The notes beneath the pieces were generated by a model. The model searched no databases. It was given only the letters and a program-made list of their open reading frames with translations, and was not told where the DNA came from. Shown here one piece after another: positions 53,227 through 62,527 of a stretch of 64,000 bases of DNA. The stretch is from assembly GCF_000952155.1 (NCBI RefSeq), contig NZ_JYON01000024.1, positions 1 through 64,000 of the forward strand, written 5' to 3'. Both the position numbers and the translations under genes were made by a program. Within the stretch, counting starts at the first letter, position 1, and each line of letters opens with the position of its first letter. The stretch comes from Aliterella atlantica CENA595 (GTDB lineage: Bacteria > Cyanobacteriota > Cyanobacteriia > Cyanobacteriales > Chroococcidiopsidaceae).

Positions 53227-53916
53227 TTAGACTTCTTCTCTACGGTCAACAATTACAACTTTGGGATCGTTGCTACTAACTGTATTGCTATAACCTGTGC
53301 GCGTTGTATCCATATCAACAGCGGGATCTACATAATTAGTATCAGCAGTGTAGCTACCAGTATTTGCACTATCAGGTATATCGTAGATGCCAAATTCTTC
53401 AATTCCTCTACCTGTCAAAATTGCTTCTGCTCTAGCAATTTCTGCTTCGCTACCATCTACTAATACTAAATAATGACCTCTAGAAACGCGATCGTTATAC
53501 ACTCTAGCTCGTTCTTCAGGAATACCTAAACCAATCAATGCGCCAATTAAACCACCTGCGGCTGCACCAATTGCACCACCAGCTAAGGTTGTAGCCAAAG
53601 CTGTCGCTACTTCACCAGCTAAAACTATCGGACCTACTCCGGGAATAGCTAAAGCACCCAAACCAACTAGCAAGCCTGTAGCGCCACCTAATATTCCGCC
53701 AGTTACAGCACCAGCACTAGCGCCTTCATCTGCTTTGTTGCCTACATTGTCGCTGACATCTACGCCTGCTATATCATCTTCTCTGTCTGCATCTTTGGCA
53801 ACAACCGAAATTTTGTTCATCGGGAAGCCAGAATCATTTAATTCGTGCAGTGCGCGTTCTGCTTCTTGACGAGTGTTAAATACACCTACTGCACGTTTGT
53901 TCAAACCTAAAGCCAT
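53227..53916 (-). CDS. general-stress (YflT-like) protein with Gly/Ala-rich hydrophobic core
   Basis: A 229-aa protein. The YflT-like N-terminus (KRAVGVFNTRQEAERALHEL and NDSGFPMNKISVVAKD) precedes a Gly/Ala-rich hydrophobic region (TGGILGGATGLLVGLGALA, LAGGAIGAAAGGLIGALIG) and a second FxxR-type segment (PEERARVYNDRVSRGHYLVL). A strong ribosome binding site (GGAGG, 8-12 bases before ATG 53916) is visible. The family is stress-induced in many bacteria, mode of action unknown. It lies next to the BON protein on the same strand, so both may be stress-regulated. Confidence 0.82.
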   Translation of the reverse strand: MALGLNKRAVGVFNTRQEAERALHELNDSGFPMNKISVVAKDADREDDIAGVDVSDNVGNKADEGASAGAVTGGILGGATGLLVGLGALAIPGVGPIVLAGEVATALATTLAGGAIGAAAGGLIGALIGLGIPEERARVYNDRVSRGHYLVLVDGSEAEIARAEAILTGRGIEEFGIYDIPDSANTGSYTADTNYVDPAVDMDTTRTGYSNTVSSNDPKVVIVDRREEV

Positions 53917-54290
53917 TATTTTTCCTCCACTCTTAACAACTCAACACATAAGTTGGCACAAATCTAGATTCAAGTTCTTCGTGCTAACAATATAGTTCTC
54001 GCTTTTTTATACATCAGTTTCATCAATCTATAGGTGGAATGTTTCTATTTATCTATCAATAGAATGACTTAAACATATTTATATAGATAGAGATTTACTT
54101 ATAAATACAAATTTTGTGTATCAATTAATACGTAGGTTGCTGAGAGATGAAGTAGGTGCGACACCGGGAATCGCGACTTATGGGTTCGGTTCTACGACTG
54201 TCACTAATGCCTTAATATTTATAGGCTGGTAGTCAGTAAAGTTGGCTCGAACTTGGATAAAATTGCTAGCAGGTAAAGGGGCAAATACTC
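53917..54290. other. intergenic stretch, nothing certain seen
   Basis: About 374 bases, AT-rich at the left. It holds the divergent promoters of the YflT-like gene and the sensor kinase. A 35-codon open stretch from GTG 54116 was considered and not accepted as a gene. No hairpin or RNA gene identified. Confidence 0.5.
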
Positions 54291-55829
54291 GTGCAAAAAT
54301 GGATATTGCCTACACTAAGTGAACTATTAGCCTTGTCGCCTGATAAGGTACAAATAACAGATACGCAAAATAGTAGTGAGGCGATCGCATTGCGCGAATG
54401 GTCGATCGCGATCGCAGCAACAGAAGAACTACTACTGCAAAATATTAACTGCTCGACATCGCCGACACTACCGCCACAAGGAATAGTTCTGGCAAGTCCA
54501 GCACCAGTTTGGAGTCACGAAGCCTTGCTTGCCAATTTGTCAGCATGGGTATTTGTACCAGAAACGCTTACAAAAGCAGAAAGGCAACTACAACTACCAC
54601 CTGCGGTACAAACTCACACCCAAACTACAGCAAATCTGCAGCAACTTCCCCTCCTTTGTCAAGATCCACTAGCGCAAGAACAATTTTGTCTAGTTTTAAC
54701 AGATAAATTCAGTCTCATCCTAGTTTTAGGTACAGACGAGCGGGGTAATTTATCCTTCCAGTTTTCATTTGAGCCAGAAATAATCGAGCAGGCATGGCAA
54801 CTTTTGCGATCGCGTTTGCTGCTATTTAACTCCCATTCCACATCGGCGTTAGATACTGAGATTGCTAAATATCACCCCACAGCACCAGACTATCGCACAG
54901 TCAGCCAATTTAGTCGCCTATTACTCAAGCACGCGCAATCGGGGGTATGGCAACGTAAAGCGCCTTTAGAGCCAACAGAAGCGCTAGAGAGCGATCGCCC
55001 TACCCTTGCTCCCCACGCCTCCCAGCGCCCCGATATCGAACTTTTGCAAGCATTTGCTCACGAGATCCGCACGCCACTGACAACTATTCGCACCTTGACA
55101 CGCTTGGTATTGAAGCGCAAAGATTTAGCGCCAGAAGTGAAAAAGCGCCTAGAAACAATCGATCGCGAATGTACCGAGCAAATCGAGCGCATGGAATTAA
55201 TGCTCCGCGCTGCCGAAATTGTGGAAAAAGCAACGGTTAACGCGCTATCTAATGCGGAAGGTTTCCTCCCAAATCCGCGCGTCAAAAATACCATCGCTCA
55301 ACTCACAGCAATGTCTCTAGATCGAGTATTGCAACAAAGCATTCCTCGATGGCAACAACAAGCTAGTCGACGTAATTTAACTTTAGATGTGGTCGTTCCC
55401 CAACATTTGCCTACTGTAGTTAGCGATCCAAATATGTTAGATCGGATCTTGACTAGCCTAATTGAGAACTTTACCCGTAACTTGGCAGCAGGTAGCCAAA
55501 TTAAAGTTCATGTCATTCCTGCTGGCAATCAACTAAAATTGCAACTGCTCTATCAATCCCAATCGAAGCAAGAACCAACGCCGCAGGCTGATAAAGTTGC
55601 ACCTACAGTCAAATCTTTAGGACAACTGCTGATTTTTCAACCTGAAACTGGCAACATCAGTTTAAACATAGCTGCAACTAAACATTTATTTCAAGCTATT
55701 GGTGGCAAACTTATTGTCAGACAAAGACCTGATGAAGGAGAGATATTGACTATATTCTTGCCGATGGAAGTTAGTCATAGCGATTTTTATGCCCATAGTC
55801 TAGGCTCTATTAACCATCCTGTAGTTTAG
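54291..55829 (+). CDS. sensor histidine kinase-like protein with intact His box but degenerate ATP-binding domain
   Basis: 512 aa, soluble. The N-terminal half is a sensory region related in sequence to that of the convergent kinase (FCLVLTDKFSLILVLG, then FQFSFEPEIIEQAWQLL). The H box is intact: LLQAFAHEIRTPLTTIRTLT, His257. The C-terminal part (about residues 370-500) aligns with a HATPase domain and keeps an N-box-like LTSLIENFTRN, but no DxGxG (G1) and no GxGxG (G2) glycine box can be found; NISLNIAATKHLFQAIGGK stands where G2 should be. ATP binding is therefore unlikely. The start codon is GTG 54291. It ends four bases before the convergent kinase. Confidence 0.8.
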   Translation: MQKWILPTLSELLALSPDKVQITDTQNSSEAIALREWSIAIAATEELLLQNINCSTSPTLPPQGIVLASPAPVWSHEALLANLSAWVFVPETLTKAERQLQLPPAVQTHTQTTANLQQLPLLCQDPLAQEQFCLVLTDKFSLILVLGTDERGNLSFQFSFEPEIIEQAWQLLRSRLLLFNSHSTSALDTEIAKYHPTAPDYRTVSQFSRLLLKHAQSGVWQRKAPLEPTEALESDRPTLAPHASQRPDIELLQAFAHEIRTPLTTIRTLTRLVLKRKDLAPEVKKRLETIDRECTEQIERMELMLRAAEIVEKATVNALSNAEGFLPNPRVKNTIAQLTAMSLDRVLQQSIPRWQQQASRRNLTLDVVVPQHLPTVVSDPNMLDRILTSLIENFTRNLAAGSQIKVHVIPAGNQLKLQLLYQSQSKQEPTPQADKVAPTVKSLGQLLIFQPETGNISLNIAATKHLFQAIGGKLIVRQRPDEGEILTIFLPMEVSHSDFYAHSLGSINHPVV

Positions 55830-55833
55830 ATAT

Positions 55834-57309
55834 TTAACTAGAAGCAGATTGCGGCGTTACTGGAGAAGTCGCTAGCGTTACAGTAAAAGTTGAGCCTTCA
55901 CCTAGCTTACTTTTCACAGCAATAGAGCCACCGCAGCGCTCCAAAAGCTCCTTGACAACTGTCAAACCCAAACCAGCACCATAACTGTCATCAGCAGTCG
56001 GGCGCGTGTGGTAAAACAAGTCAAATACTTTGGGAATATCGCGTTCGGCGATGCCCATACCTGTATCGCGAAATTCTAACATCACGCGATCGCTTATCTG
56101 CCTAGCTCTAACCCAAACTTGTCCGCCGTTAGGCGTAAACTTAATACTGTTGTGCAGCAGATTAATCGCAATCTGCTTGAGCCAAGAGTTTAAACACAAT
56201 ACCGGAGGTAACTGCTCCGGTACTGTATAAGCAAGCATAATCCCTTTTTCTTGTGCCAAAGGCTGATACGTACTTACTACCCCAGGCACGATCTCGCTCA
56301 GGCGTACTGGTTGCAAAGGAGTGTGCTTAGGCGTGCGATTGATTTGCACTAATTCTAGTAAACCATTAATAACCGAATTTTGGCGATCGCATTCTGTATG
56401 CAGCATTTGTAAATAACGCAATCGCTGGGGCGGCTTGAGGTGAGGAGAATTAAGCAAACTCAATGCCGTTTTCATATTCGTCAAAGGCGTACGCATTTCC
56501 TGACAAGCGCTACCTAGTAACTCATCCTTTTGCCCAACACTATTACCTAGTTCTTGGTTACGCTGCTGCAATCTAGCTATAGCACCAGCACTTGCTCTAC
56601 GCAGCAATCGATCTTGGCGTTGGATTTGGTAAGTAAACAAGCACTCAATTAGCTCTAATGGCGGCGATGGAGCGATCGCAAATAACTCATCCCAATTTGC
56701 CAACAATTGGGTTATTGCTTGAGCGCTAGCATTAGTTTTTTTTGCAGCATTTTTTGTAGTTACAGCGATAATTTCTTGGTGTATCCCCTCTAACACTTGC
56801 TCAACTACTTGGGGTTGCCAAGAACACACACTTATTAAACTATCCTTTTTCTCTACACGTGATGGTTTATTTGCCCTTAAAGAGCCACTTAGATCGCTTC
56901 CCGTTCTAATTTTTTGGCGTTGATGGTGACGGCGGTGAGCCAAAACAAGAATGTTAAAGCTAGGCGATAAAACTAATAAGAAATACTCGCGCTGCAACTT
57001 ACTACTTACGGGTAGTTTAAGCGATCGCTCGCCAGCAGCGCTTAACTTGGAATTTTGTCCTACATGGAAACCATATACTCCCTCACATAGCCCTGTGACA
57101 TGGTAGCGCTCAATTTCCGAGCGCCAAATTTGTCCTGGCGGTAACTTGAGCCATAACTGGGCGCGAATTTGCTGTTCGACAAGCAAATCGACTGTAGCAC
57201 CAAACAGAGCATATAAAGTAGTAGGCGTAACAGGCAATAACTGAGGAGGTGATTCTACTGTAGAAGTCATCTCAACAAGACTAAAAGACTGCCGATCGGA
57301 ACTGACCAT
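55834..57309 (-). CDS. DICT-type sensor kinase with Gln in place of the phospho-accepting His
   Basis: 491 aa, soluble. The N-terminal region (LYALFGATVDLLVEQQIRAQ, LWLKLPPGQIW) resembles the DICT sensory domain of cyanobacterial two-component proteins. The dimerisation helix reads LLGSACQEMRTPLTNMKTAL, where Gln270 (CAG) occupies the place of the conserved His in H-E-x-R-T-P. The ATP-binding domain is intact: LKQIAINLLHNSIKFTPNGG, DTGMGIAERD, FYHTRPTADDSYGAGLGLTV. It may therefore bind ATP but cannot autophosphorylate in the usual way. Its tail-to-tail neighbour has the reverse defect. Alternative start: Met14. Confidence 0.85.
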   Translation of the reverse strand: MVSSDRQSFSLVEMTSTVESPPQLLPVTPTTLYALFGATVDLLVEQQIRAQLWLKLPPGQIWRSEIERYHVTGLCEGVYGFHVGQNSKLSAAGERSLKLPVSSKLQREYFLLVLSPSFNILVLAHRRHHQRQKIRTGSDLSGSLRANKPSRVEKKDSLISVCSWQPQVVEQVLEGIHQEIIAVTTKNAAKKTNASAQAITQLLANWDELFAIAPSPPLELIECLFTYQIQRQDRLLRRASAGAIARLQQRNQELGNSVGQKDELLGSACQEMRTPLTNMKTALSLLNSPHLKPPQRLRYLQMLHTECDRQNSVINGLLELVQINRTPKHTPLQPVRLSEIVPGVVSTYQPLAQEKGIMLAYTVPEQLPPVLCLNSWLKQIAINLLHNSIKFTPNGGQVWVRARQISDRVMLEFRDTGMGIAERDIPKVFDLFYHTRPTADDSYGAGLGLTVVKELLERCGGSIAVKSKLGEGSTFTVTLATSPVTPQSASS

Positions 57310-57408
57310 ACTTATTTTTTGTTAACTAACATTGATAAATACTTCATCTCAGCCGCAGATACCGATAAGTATGGCAATATTTTCACCATTTAAACTCATT
57401 TATTCTCA

Positions 57409-58896
57409 TTAATTCTGGAAATTGCGCTCCTGCAAAGCTACTTTTGCTTGTTCGCGGTCGTCAAAATGGATTTTTTCTGTACCGAGAATTTGATAATCTT
57501 CATGTCCTTTACCAGCAATTAGCACGCCATCGCCAGGTTGAGCTTGGATAATAGCAGCACGAATAGCAGCAGCGCGATCGCTAATTACCAATACTTCTTT
57601 CTCGCTAGGGATGCCAGCAAGAATATCTTGTAAAATCTTGTCGGGATCTTCAGTGCGGGGATTATCAGAAGTTACTACTGCGACATCGGCAAGTTCGGCA
57701 GCAATTTTACCCATTTGCGGGCGTTTAGTGCGATCGCGATCTCCCCCACAACCAAATACGCAAATTGTTCTCCCACTAATAAAGGGACGCGCTGCTTTAA
57801 TCAGGTTTTCTAAACTGTCAGGAGTATGAGCGTAATCGACAATCGCGCTAATATCTTGAGATGGGGATATTTGTACTCGTTCCATCCGTCCTGGTACGCC
57901 AGGAAACTGCGGCAAGACATCAGCGATCAATTGTAAATCGACACCTAATTGTAAAACTGCGCCGACTGCTGCCAATAGATTTGCTAAATTGTACTGACCG
58001 ACCAAAGGCGATTGAAAAGCAACATCGCCTTGAGGAGTATGTAAAACGCCGCTAACTCCAGTAGGTGCGTATTTAAGTTCGCTCATCCACAAATCGGCGC
58101 GATCGCTTGTACTATAACTCCAAGTGCGATCCTTGCCGACTTGTGCGACTAACCTGCGACCATAAGCATCATCAATATTAATAATTGCTTTGCCTTGCAA
58201 ATATTCAGGACTAAATAACAGCGCTTTTGCGCCGAAATAGTCTTCCATATCTTTATGAAAGTCGAGATGATCTTGAGTCAAATTAGTAAATAAAGCAACA
58301 TCAAACTCGCAACCTTTCACCCGTCCTTGCGCCAAAGCATGAGAACTAACTTCCATCACGCCAATCTTACAGCCAGCCAGACACGCCTCGGCTAACTGAT
58401 GTTGCAGTTCGATGGCAAAAGGCGTAGTATGAGCAGCAGTTTGTTCAAACCCTGCCCACCGAGTATAAAGCGTACCCATCAAAGCAGTAGATAAATGAGC
58501 TTGAGTTAGGAAAAACTCAATCAAGTGAGTAGTAGTAGTTTTCCCATTTGTGCCAGTAACGCCCACCATTTGCAACTTTTTAGTAGGGTAGTCATAAAAA
58601 GCCGCCGCCACACTAGCACAAGCTGCAACCATATTATTAGAGCCAATCAGACAAGCATCAGCTTCAGCATTGCTAGCTATTTGCTCAGAAACTAGGGCAG
58701 CAACAGCACCAGATGCGATCGCGCTACGCCAAAATTCGCCCCCATCTACCCGCGTTCCTGGCATACCAATAAACAAATCTCCAGGCTGACAAGCATGAGA
58801 ATTAGTTGCTAACCCCTTTATTTCCACATCCATTGCTAAGTTAGCAGGTAATTGAGTAACACCATCAACTTGAGCCAACAACTCGCGTAACTTCAT
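57409..58896 (-). CDS. murE: UDP-N-acetylmuramoyl-L-alanyl-D-glutamate--2,6-diaminopimelate ligase
   Basis: Adds meso-diaminopimelate to UDP-MurNAc-L-Ala-D-Glu in peptidoglycan synthesis, cytoplasm. P-loop VGVTGTNGKTTTTHLIEFFL (about residues 115-134), SSHALAQGRVKGCEFDVALF, carbamylated-Lys region LLFSPEYLQGK, and the DNPRTEDP motif (about 405-412) that selects meso-DAP over lysine. Length 495 aa is standard. Leftward, with the glutaredoxin-like gene upstream on the same strand (37-base gap). Confidence 0.95.
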   Translation of the reverse strand: MKLRELLAQVDGVTQLPANLAMDVEIKGLATNSHACQPGDLFIGMPGTRVDGGEFWRSAIASGAVAALVSEQIASNAEADACLIGSNNMVAACASVAAAFYDYPTKKLQMVGVTGTNGKTTTTHLIEFFLTQAHLSTALMGTLYTRWAGFEQTAAHTTPFAIELQHQLAEACLAGCKIGVMEVSSHALAQGRVKGCEFDVALFTNLTQDHLDFHKDMEDYFGAKALLFSPEYLQGKAIINIDDAYGRRLVAQVGKDRTWSYSTSDRADLWMSELKYAPTGVSGVLHTPQGDVAFQSPLVGQYNLANLLAAVGAVLQLGVDLQLIADVLPQFPGVPGRMERVQISPSQDISAIVDYAHTPDSLENLIKAARPFISGRTICVFGCGGDRDRTKRPQMGKIAAELADVAVVTSDNPRTEDPDKILQDILAGIPSEKEVLVISDRAAAIRAAIIQAQPGDGVLIAGKGHEDYQILGTEKIHFDDREQAKVALQERNFQN

Positions 58897-58933
58897 AACA
58901 ACTAATCCTCACATTTATCTACTGGGCTGATTT

Positions 58934-59200
58934 TCAATTATTAGACAAGTATTTCTGTAGCATAAGCTGCACTTGAGCGGTACTAGCACGAGGAGAAGGA
59001 CGAGGCAATAATTCTTCTTTACCAGCAGATTCCTTGCACAGAACAGGCACTTCATACTGATAAGCATTAAACCAATCATCGCGGCTAGTAATATCGCGTA
59101 GTTCCAACTCAAAATTAAGAACGCCGCGAATTTGCTCTAACTTTTCCTCCAACCCCTCACACAAATGACATCCAGGCTTACCGTAAAGAATCAATCGCAT
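58934..59200 (-). CDS. glutaredoxin-like (DUF836) protein
   Basis: An 88-aa thioredoxin-fold protein starting MRLILYGKPGCHLCEGLEEK with the CxxC motif Cys-His-Leu-Cys (about residues 11-14), then an LELRDITSRDDWFNAYQYEV and PVLCKESAGKEELLPRPS segment carrying the cis-Pro. Matches the DUF836 glutaredoxin-like family. Upstream of murE in the same direction. Redox partner unknown. Confidence 0.85.
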   Translation of the reverse strand: MRLILYGKPGCHLCEGLEEKLEQIRGVLNFELELRDITSRDDWFNAYQYEVPVLCKESAGKEELLPRPSPRASTAQVQLMLQKYLSNN

Positions 59201-59226
59201 CCCTCTTTATCCCCTTATCGCCAATT

Positions 59227-59254
59227 GTAGGGGCGCAATACATTGCGCCCCTAC
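59227..59254. repeat. 13-bp inverted repeat, GTAGGGGCGCAAT palindrome
   Basis: Left arm GTAGGGGCGCAAT (59227-59239), two-base loop AC, right arm ATTGCGCCCCTAC (59242-59254). It lies in the divergent gap between the glutaredoxin-like gene and cysH, so it is not placed as a terminator. The form recalls the element at 2502-2531. Confidence 0.7.
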
Positions 59255-59337
59255 TCAAAACTCAAAACTACTTCCCCATCTCCCAGAGAGACACATATTT
59301 AGATATTGTGTAAGAAGAATTAACCCAAAAACTAAAG

Positions 59338-60063
59338 ATGAGCCTATCTACAGATTCACCCAGTCAAACAGCCAACTTCGACTTAGAAGCATTAAACCAG
59401 AAATACGACACCGCCCACCCCAGAGATATTCTTGCCTGGTGCGTAGAAAACATCCCCACCGGACTTGTGCAAACTAGCGCCTTCAACGTTGATGATATAG
59501 TCATCACCGACATTTTGTACCGAGAACTCAAGCATCCAGTGCCAGTAATGTTCCTCGACACATTGCACCACTTCCCCCAAACATTAGAATTGGTGGGCAA
59601 ACTCAAAGAACAATATAATTTAGACCTAAAAATTTACAAAACCCCAGATATAGACACCCGCGAAGCCTTCACCGCCAAACACGGAGAAGCACTATGGGAT
59701 AAAGACATCAGTCAATTCCACCAAATTACCAAAATCGAGCCATTACAAAGGGGACTTGCCGAACTAAATGCGATCGCTTGGCTCACAGGTCGTCGCCGCG
59801 ATCAAGCTAATACCCGCCAATACATGAACATCTTTGAACTAGACGGCAAACAGCGCCTCAAAGTTAACCCAATCGCCAGTTGGACGCGCAAAGAAACTTG
59901 GGCATACGTAGCCGAACACAAAGTCATTTACAACCCCCTACACGACCAAGGCTATCCCAGCATCGGCGACGAACCAATCACCACCCCAGTAGCAGAAGGC
60001 GAAGACGAAAGAGCCGGACGCTGGCGGGGAACAGGCAAAACCGAATGCGGCATCCACATTTAA
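59338..60063 (+). CDS. cysH: phosphoadenylyl-sulfate (PAPS) reductase
   Basis: Reduces PAPS to sulfite using thioredoxin, in assimilatory sulfate reduction. QTSAFNVDDIVITDILYREL and VMFLDTLHHFPQTLELVGKL (substrate phosphate site) lie near the N-terminus, then WLTGRRRDQANTRQYMNIFE and KVNPIASWTRKETWAYVAEH, and the redox-active Cys near the end in GTGKTECGIH. No extra Cys pairs for a [4Fe-4S] cluster are seen, which favours a PAPS over an APS reductase. Length 241 aa fits. Confidence 0.93.
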   Translation: MSLSTDSPSQTANFDLEALNQKYDTAHPRDILAWCVENIPTGLVQTSAFNVDDIVITDILYRELKHPVPVMFLDTLHHFPQTLELVGKLKEQYNLDLKIYKTPDIDTREAFTAKHGEALWDKDISQFHQITKIEPLQRGLAELNAIAWLTGRRRDQANTRQYMNIFELDGKQRLKVNPIASWTRKETWAYVAEHKVIYNPLHDQGYPSIGDEPITTPVAEGEDERAGRWRGTGKTECGIHI

Positions 60064-60096
60064 CAGTGACCAGTGACCAGTGACCAGTGACCAGTT
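60064..60096. repeat. CAGTGAC heptanucleotide tandem array
   Basis: Four to five tandem copies of the 7-mer CAGTGAC starting directly after the cysH stop codon. Reverse-oriented relative to the array at 35736-35767. A dispersed cyanobacterial short tandem repeat, no coding role. Confidence 0.85.
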
Positions 60097-60250
60097 ATGA
60101 GTTTTATGCTTGTACTCCTTCCCCCCACCGAGAGTGCGGTAAGGGTTTGCTAGCGGGTAATAGTCCCCCACTAAACGCCTGGTCACTAATTACTGTTTAA
60201 CTCCTCCCTGCACCTCCCCTGCTCTTTGCACCCCCTGCGGTTCGTTAAAA

Positions 60251-61537
60251 ATGCTAAAACTCCTCCACCTATCCGACATCCACATGGGCAGCGGCTTTTC
60301 TCACGGCAAGCTCAACCCCGAAACAGGCTTGAACACGCGCCTAGAGGACTTCGTTAACACACTATCCAAATGTATCGATAGAGCATTAGCAGAGCCAGTA
60401 GACTTAGTATTATTTGGCGGCGATGCCTTTCCCGATGCCACGCCGCCGCCCTACATTCAGGAAAAATTTGCCAGTCAATTTCGCCGCCTAGTAGACGCGC
60501 AAATACCCACAGTATTGCTAGTAGGCAACCACGATCAACACTCCCAAGGACAAGGAGGGGCAAGTTTATGTATCTACCGTACCTTGGGAGTACCAGGATT
60601 TATTGTCGGCGATCGCCTCACTACCCACCACATTCAAACCCGTAACGGTCCTATCCAAGTCATTACCATCCCTTGGCTCACCCGTTCTACCTTACTTGCC
60701 CGCCCCGAAACCGAAGGCTTATCGCTAGCAGAAGTTAACGAAATATTAATCGAACGCCTCCGCACAGCCCTAGAAGGAGAAATTCGCCGCCTAGACCCGA
60801 AAATCCCCACAGTGCTGCTCGGTCACTTAATGATCGACAACGCCAACTTAGGCGCAGAACGCTTGCTAGCAGTCGGTAAAGGCTTCACCATGCCGTTATC
60901 ATTACTTACCCGTCCTTGCTTTGACTACGTAGCATTAGGACACGTCCACCGCCACCAAAACCTCAACAAATCCAACGACCCACCAGTAATTTACCCTGGC
61001 AGCATCGAAAGAGTTGATTTTGGCGAAGAAAAAGAAGAAAAAGGCTACGTCAAAATCGACCTCCAAAGAGGTAAAGCCGACTGGGAATTTTGCCCCTTGC
61101 CAGCTAGGGTATTTCGGACGATCAAACTAGATGTCAGCGAAGCCAACGACCCGCAAGAAAAACTAATCAAAGCGATCGCCAAACATGATATAGCAGAAGC
61201 AGTAGTTAGACTAATCTATCAACTGCGCTCCGAACAAATAGACCAAATAGATAGCGCCGCCCTGCACCGCGCCTTAAGTCAAGCTCACAGCTACACAATT
61301 CAGCCAGAATTACTTAGCCAACTAGCAAGACCCCGCCTACCCGAACTAGGTGCAAGCAGCGCCACAGACCCAATGGAAGCCTTAACAACTTACCTCAACA
61401 ATCGCCCAGACTTGCAAGACATATCCGCTCCCATGCTAGAAGCCGCCCAAAGATTGCTATCAGCAGACACCGAGCAAGACTGGCTTGAAGTAGCAACTAA
61501 GACAGATAGCTCCCAAGGTCAACTACGCTTACTATAG
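60251..61537 (+). CDS. SbcD-like metallophosphatase DNA exonuclease subunit
   Basis: A 428-aa calcineurin-fold nuclease of the SbcD/Mre11 family. The metal-binding motifs are all visible: LLHLSDIHMGSGF, VLFGGDAFPDA, VLLVGNHDQHSQG, LLGHLMIDNANLG and LGHVHRHQNLN, plus the capping domain in the second half. Normally paired with SbcC (a long SMC-like ATPase), but no sbcC lies in the window; it stands alone here. Role in processing DNA ends and hairpins. Confidence 0.88.
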   Translation: MLKLLHLSDIHMGSGFSHGKLNPETGLNTRLEDFVNTLSKCIDRALAEPVDLVLFGGDAFPDATPPPYIQEKFASQFRRLVDAQIPTVLLVGNHDQHSQGQGGASLCIYRTLGVPGFIVGDRLTTHHIQTRNGPIQVITIPWLTRSTLLARPETEGLSLAEVNEILIERLRTALEGEIRRLDPKIPTVLLGHLMIDNANLGAERLLAVGKGFTMPLSLLTRPCFDYVALGHVHRHQNLNKSNDPPVIYPGSIERVDFGEEKEEKGYVKIDLQRGKADWEFCPLPARVFRTIKLDVSEANDPQEKLIKAIAKHDIAEAVVRLIYQLRSEQIDQIDSAALHRALSQAHSYTIQPELLSQLARPRLPELGASSATDPMEALTTYLNNRPDLQDISAPMLEAAQRLLSADTEQDWLEVATKTDSSQGQLRLL

Positions 61538-61618
61538 CCTTACACGCATTTTTTTATTCCTCCATGATTGAAATCAGGGGCTTGCAACCTAAATGAATTA
61601 ACTATTAATCTTGTTCAT

Positions 61619-61651
61619 AATTACGAATTACGAATTACGAATTACGAATTA
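61619..61651. repeat. AATTACG heptanucleotide tandem array
   Basis: Four to five tandem copies of the 7-mer AATTACG, directly upstream of the tpiA coding region. Same family as 5908-5950 and 36716-36742. A single CTGGTCACTG copy of the other repeat family follows at about 61659. Confidence 0.85.
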
Positions 61652-61741
61652 TTTAGTCGCTGGTCACTGTTTAAAATCGTCCCCATAAGCCTTAGACTGG
61701 ATCGTACATTTGCTATTGTCTCTTATACGATCGAGTCGCCT

Positions 61742-62467
61742 GTGCGGAAAATTGTTATTGCCGGAAATTGGAAAATGTTTAAAACTCAGGCAGAATCCCT
61801 GGAGTTTTTACAAGGATTTATGCCTAGTTTGGAGCAAACCCCAGAGGATAGGGATATAGTTCTGTGCGTTCCCTTTACTGACCTCAACCTGCTATCGAAA
61901 AATTTACACGGTAGCCGCATTCAGCTAGGCGCTCAAAACGTTCACTGGGAAGATAGCGGCGCTTATACAGGTGAAATTGCTGGCGCTATGCTCGTAGAAA
62001 TTGGCATTCGCTATGTAATTGTTGGTCACAGCGAACGGCGACAGTATTTTGGCGAAACAGATGAAACTGTAAATAAACGCCTATTAGCTGCCCAACAGCA
62101 CAATCTTACGCCAATTCTCTGCGTCGGCGAAACAAAACAACAAAGAGATGCAGGTGAAACAGAAGCTTTGATTGCCAGTCAAATATCACAAGCTTTAGTA
62201 AATGTAGACCAACATAATTTAGTAATTGCTTACGAACCAATCTGGGCAATTGGTACGGGAGATACTTGCGAAGCTAAAGAGGCAAACCGAGTTATTGGTT
62301 TAATTCGCTCCCAGTTAACTAATCCTGACGTACCGATTCAATATGGCGGTTCGGTGAAGCCGAACAATATTGATGAAATTATGGCTCAAGCGGAAATAGA
62401 TGGCGCTTTAGTTGGGGGTGCAAGCCTAGAACCCAACGACTTTGCGCGGATTGTCAACTATAAATAA
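61742..62467 (+). CDS. tpiA: triosephosphate isomerase
   Basis: Interconverts glyceraldehyde-3-phosphate and dihydroxyacetone phosphate (glycolysis and Calvin cycle). [15 protein letters not shown] carries the catalytic Lys; [18 protein letters not shown] carries the catalytic His; [14 protein letters not shown] carries the catalytic Glu; and [11 protein letters not shown] is the phosphate-binding loop. The frame runs back to 61568, but those residues are not homologous. The GTG at 61742 gives [13 protein letters not shown], the standard start, and a 241-aa protein. Confidence 0.96.
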   Translation: MRKIVIAGNWKMFKTQAESLEFLQGFMPSLEQTPEDRDIVLCVPFTDLNLLSKNLHGSRIQLGAQNVHWEDSGAYTGEIAGAMLVEIGIRYVIVGHSERRQYFGETDETVNKRLLAAQQHNLTPILCVGETKQQRDAGETEALIASQISQALVNVDQHNLVIAYEPIWAIGTGDTCEAKEANRVIGLIRSQLTNPDVPIQYGGSVKPNNIDEIMAQAEIDGALVGGASLEPNDFARIVNYK

Positions 62468-62527
62468 CATAACTTGCGATCGCCCAATCTAAAAAAGCGA
62501 TCGCTTATCCCAATTAATTGCCATATA

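Noticed and set aside
54116..54223. 35-codon open stretch from GTG 54116 reading RRLLRDEVGATPGIATYGFG
   Set aside because: Too short, no ribosome binding site, no known family, and it lies in a promoter region.
62464..62527. HIP1 pair between tpiA and folP as a terminator
   Set aside because: The two octamers are each palindromic and the flanking bases do not extend the pairing, so this is more likely the ordinary abundance of HIP1 than a hairpin.
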